9,163 bases of DNA from Phycisphaerales bacterium (lineage in GTDB: Bacteria; Planctomycetota; Phycisphaerae; Tepidisphaerales; Tepidisphaeraceae): assembly GCA_028288905.1 (NCBI GenBank), contig JAQGHJ010000701.1, forward strand, positions 1-9,163, in the 5' to 3' direction. Below, piece by piece: positions 7,673-9,163 of the stretch (position 1 is its first letter; each line of letters opens with the position of its first letter). The notes under the pieces were generated by a model. The model had not been told where the DNA came from. It searched no databases and worked only from the letters and a program-made list of their open reading frames with translations. A program made the position numbers and the translations under genes.

Positions 7673-8716
7673 TTAGGCCTGCAGCTGGTTGTTCGTGGCG
7701 GTCGCCCGGTCCGACAACGCCGTCAGCGGACTCGAGGCGGTAGAACTTTGGCTCTCCCACCCGGTCCGCCCGTCCGACCCGACGCCGCCCTCGGCCGGCA
7801 GCAGGCGGCTGGCCAGGGCGCTCAGTTCGGCCACAGACCCCGGCATCAGGCCGTTCAGCTTCGCCACCAGCTTCGCCACCAGCTTCGCCTGCCAGGACAG
7901 GATCACCTCCGCCTCGCCGTTCACGCACGCGGCCACCACCCGTCGAGCGGCCCGGGCGGCGTCCATCGACGTCAGCGGCAGCGAATCACCAGTCGTGAAC
8001 CACGCGTACTCTTGGCGGTGGCGGCCCTTGAACGTCGCGTTCGGCGGGCTGCCGGTCCGGATCAGCCCCGGCACCACCGTCGTCACGTACACGCCGGCCG
8101 GCCGCAGCTCGGCCCGCAGGCCCTCGCTCCATCCGGTCACGGCGAACTTACTCGCCGAGTACGGCAGCAGGTGCGGGACGGCCACCTTCCCGCCGATCGA
8201 GCTGACGTTGACGATCCGCCCCCGGCCCCGGCGGCGCATGCCGTCTACGACCTCGGCCGTCGCGTGCAGGGCGGCCCAGAAGTTCGTCGCCATCGCCGTC
8301 TCGTAGTCCGCCAGCGTCATGTGGGCGGCAGGGCCGACGGCGATCGTGCCGGCGTTGTTGATTAGCACCTCGACCTGCCCCTGCTCCGCCCGGAGCCGGC
8401 CGATCAGCTCGCGCACCTCGTCCGGCTTCGTCACGTCGCAGGTGCCGGTCCAGAGGTCGTGCCCGTCGGCCGCCAAGTGCTGGCGGGCCCGCTCGAGTTC
8501 GCCGGCGTCGCGGGCGCAGGCGGCCACCCGGGCCCCGGCGTCGGCGAACGCCTTGGCCAGCAGCAAGCCAAATCCGCGGGAACCGCCGGTGATCAGCACG
8601 AGCCGGCCGGACAAGTCGAACCGGCGGGACAGGCGGACGAGGGTCCGGCCGGCCCAAAACGCCCCGACGCCGACCGCCGCCGCTCCGAGCCATTGAGATG
8701 TGTCGCGTCCCGTCAT
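7673..8716 (-). CDS. Membrane-anchored short-chain dehydrogenase/reductase (SDR)
   Basis: This encodes a 347-residue NAD(P)-dependent oxidoreductase of the classical SDR fold. The cofactor motif TGGSRGFG is at 43-50, with Asp94 in CDVT, NNAG at 120-123, catalytic Ser173 in NVSS, and Tyr186/Lys190 in YSASK. PG at 216-217 begins the substrate loop. The set is complete, so activity is expected; the substrate is unknown. Residues 9-27 are hydrophobic with flanking Arg, suggesting an N-terminal membrane anchor or interfacial helix, unlike the usual soluble SDR of about 250 residues. After the fold there is a tail of about 90 residues with a KLVA repeat and GWESQSS...LTALSDRA (319-338), a tail type I associate with a subset of bacterial SDRs. 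The ATG at 8716 follows AGGAGG by 8 nt; the frame stays open further upstream but without a comparable site. It stands alone on the minus strand. Confidence 0.92.
   Translation of the reverse strand: MTGRDTSQWLGAAAVGVGAFWAGRTLVRLSRRFDLSGRLVLITGGSRGFGLLLAKAFADAGARVAACARDAGELERARQHLAADGHDLWTGTCDVTKPDEVRELIGRLRAEQGQVEVLINNAGTIAVGPAAHMTLADYETAMATNFWAALHATAEVVDGMRRRGRGRIVNVSSIGGKVAVPHLLPYSASKFAVTGWSEGLRAELRPAGVYVTTVVPGLIRTGSPPNATFKGRHRQEYAWFTTGDSLPLTSMDAARAARRVVAACVNGEAEVILSWQAKLVAKLVAKLNGLMPGSVAELSALASRLLPAEGGVGSDGRTGWESQSSTASSPLTALSDRATATNNQLQA
7856..7891 (-). repeat. 12-bp in-frame tandem repeat inside the SDR gene
   Basis: CAGCTTCGCCAC occurs at 7856-7867 and 7868-7879, and a third copy at 7880-7891 differs only in its last two bases. 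On the coding strand the unit is four codons, giving AKLVAKLVAKL at about residues 277-287. Each copy change would add or remove four residues without a frameshift, extending or shortening an amphipathic helix. Confidence 0.85.
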
Positions 8717-8724
8717 CGTGTCGG

Positions 8725-8730
8725 CCTCCT
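8725..8730 (-). promoter_or_regulatory. Shine-Dalgarno AGGAGG for the SDR gene
   Basis: A perfect AGGAGG on the minus strand lies 8 bases before the ATG at 8716. It decides this start over in-frame codons further upstream, which would add a Pro/Ser/Gly-rich leader without a binding site. Confidence 0.8.
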
Positions 8731-8849
8731 TTGGTGCTGCCGGCCGACGGGCATTAGGCGTGCCAGCAGCCCCGGTGGCGAGATCCCCAGTCCCATGAGG
8801 CGATGGAACAAGCGGCCCGGCAGAGCCAATCGGCTTGGGCGATACGGAT

Positions 8850-8878
8850 GGCCGGTGCAACCGGCCCTACGGCTAGGG
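8850..8878. repeat. Two adjacent short palindromes upstream of the SDR gene
   Basis: GGCCGGT-GCA-ACCGGCC (8850-8866) is a perfect 7-bp inverted repeat. CCCTA-CGGC-TAGGG (8865-8878) follows and overlaps it by two bases. They lie about 135-160 bases upstream of the SDR start and could be operator sites or transcript hairpins; no regulator is encoded nearby. Confidence 0.4.
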
Positions 8879-8882
8879 CACC

Positions 8883-8925
8883 AATAAATCGGGGCGGGCG
8901 GCGGTCCTGTGACCGCCGCCCGCCC
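8883..8925 (-). terminator. Strong intrinsic terminator of the right-edge minus-strand gene
   Basis: GGGCGGGCGGCGGTC (8892-8906) and GACCGCCGCCCGCCC (8911-8925) form a perfect 15-bp stem with a 4-base loop. Read on the minus strand, the stem is followed by CGATTTATT. It starts 28 bases after the TAA at 8954, which fits termination of the truncated glycine-rich gene. Confidence 0.8.
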
Positions 8926-8953
8926 TCATGCGTCGTTCCGAATTTAGGCGGTC

Positions 8954-9163
8954 TTAGAAGTCCCCGCCCCCGCCGCTGTCACCGCCTCCGCCTCCGAAGT
9001 CCCCACCCCCGCCGGAGTCGAACCCGCCGCCGGAATCGAAGCCCGCGCTGGAGTCGAAGCCCCCACCGGAATCGGGTGCCGACCCGCCGCTGCCGAAGTC
9101 GCCGCCGCCGGAGCTGTAGTCGGTGTCATGTCCGATGGCCGGGTCGCTCGGCGGGGCGGCGTA
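8954..9163 (-). CDS. Glycine-rich C-terminal tail of a truncated protein
   Basis: On the minus strand the frame is open from the right edge to TAA at 8954-8956, giving 69 visible residues; the start and any folded domain lie outside. The opening (YAAPPSDPAIGHDTDYSS) is followed by irregular repeats of a GGGFDS-like unit, and the protein ends GGGGDSGGGGDF. Gly-rich tails of this kind are found at the C-terminus of various bacterial membrane proteins, for example TPM-domain and DUF2207-like proteins, but the tail alone cannot identify the family. The strong terminator just downstream supports this being a real gene end. Other frames here give only Ala/Pro/Thr-rich shadows. Confidence 0.75.
   Translation of the reverse strand, partial: YAAPPSDPAIGHDTDYSSGGGDFGSGGSAPDSGGGFDSSAGFDSGGGFDSGGGGDFGGGGGDSGGGGDF

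Noticed and set aside
7856..7891. Tandem repeat as a CRISPR-like array
   Set aside because: The units are 12 bp, contiguous without spacers, and lie in frame inside a coding sequence.

Overview
This window is a GC-rich bacterial chromosome segment with short, mixed-strand transcription units. Three genes carry the G|FTLVEL prepilin cleavage signature joined to a C-terminal xDGH-type motif. That architecture is massively expanded in Planctomycetes, so a planctomycete, most likely of the Gemmataceae type, is the best inference. No rRNA, tRNA, CRISPR array, transposase or phage gene was seen, and the region looks chromosomal.

Layout from left to right. (1) The 3' end of a plus-strand gene enters at the left edge; it encodes a beta-rich C-terminal domain, possibly from a secreted sialidase-like or glycosidase-like protein. 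(2) Convergent to it is a minus-strand pseudopilin-like protein (614-1657) with a Pro/Ser-rich tail. (3) A minus-strand gene (1952-4507) encodes a metal-dependent amidohydrolase domain behind an unusual low-complexity Ala/Pro/Glu-rich extension of about 540 residues; a 14-bp perfect hairpin follows its stop codon. (4) Divergent from it are two tandem plus-strand paralogous pseudopilin-like genes (4741-5595 and 5934-6800). The second has its own good -10 box and Shine-Dalgarno sequence, and a classic intrinsic terminator closes the pair. (5) A small minus-strand hypothetical gene (6943-7185) is followed by about 490 bp with no gene I can support. (6) A minus-strand membrane-anchored short-chain dehydrogenase/reductase (7673-8716) carries a short in-frame tandem repeat. 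(7) At the right edge is the glycine-rich C-terminal tail of a truncated minus-strand gene, followed by a very strong hairpin terminator.

The genes do not form an obvious pathway. The clearest theme is surface or secretion related: three class III-signal pseudopilin-like proteins and the edge gene with a secreted-type domain. The amidohydrolase and the SDR look like independent metabolic genes. I found no convincing defence, mobile or biosynthetic system. The most unusual object is the amidohydrolase with its very long disordered N-terminal extension.
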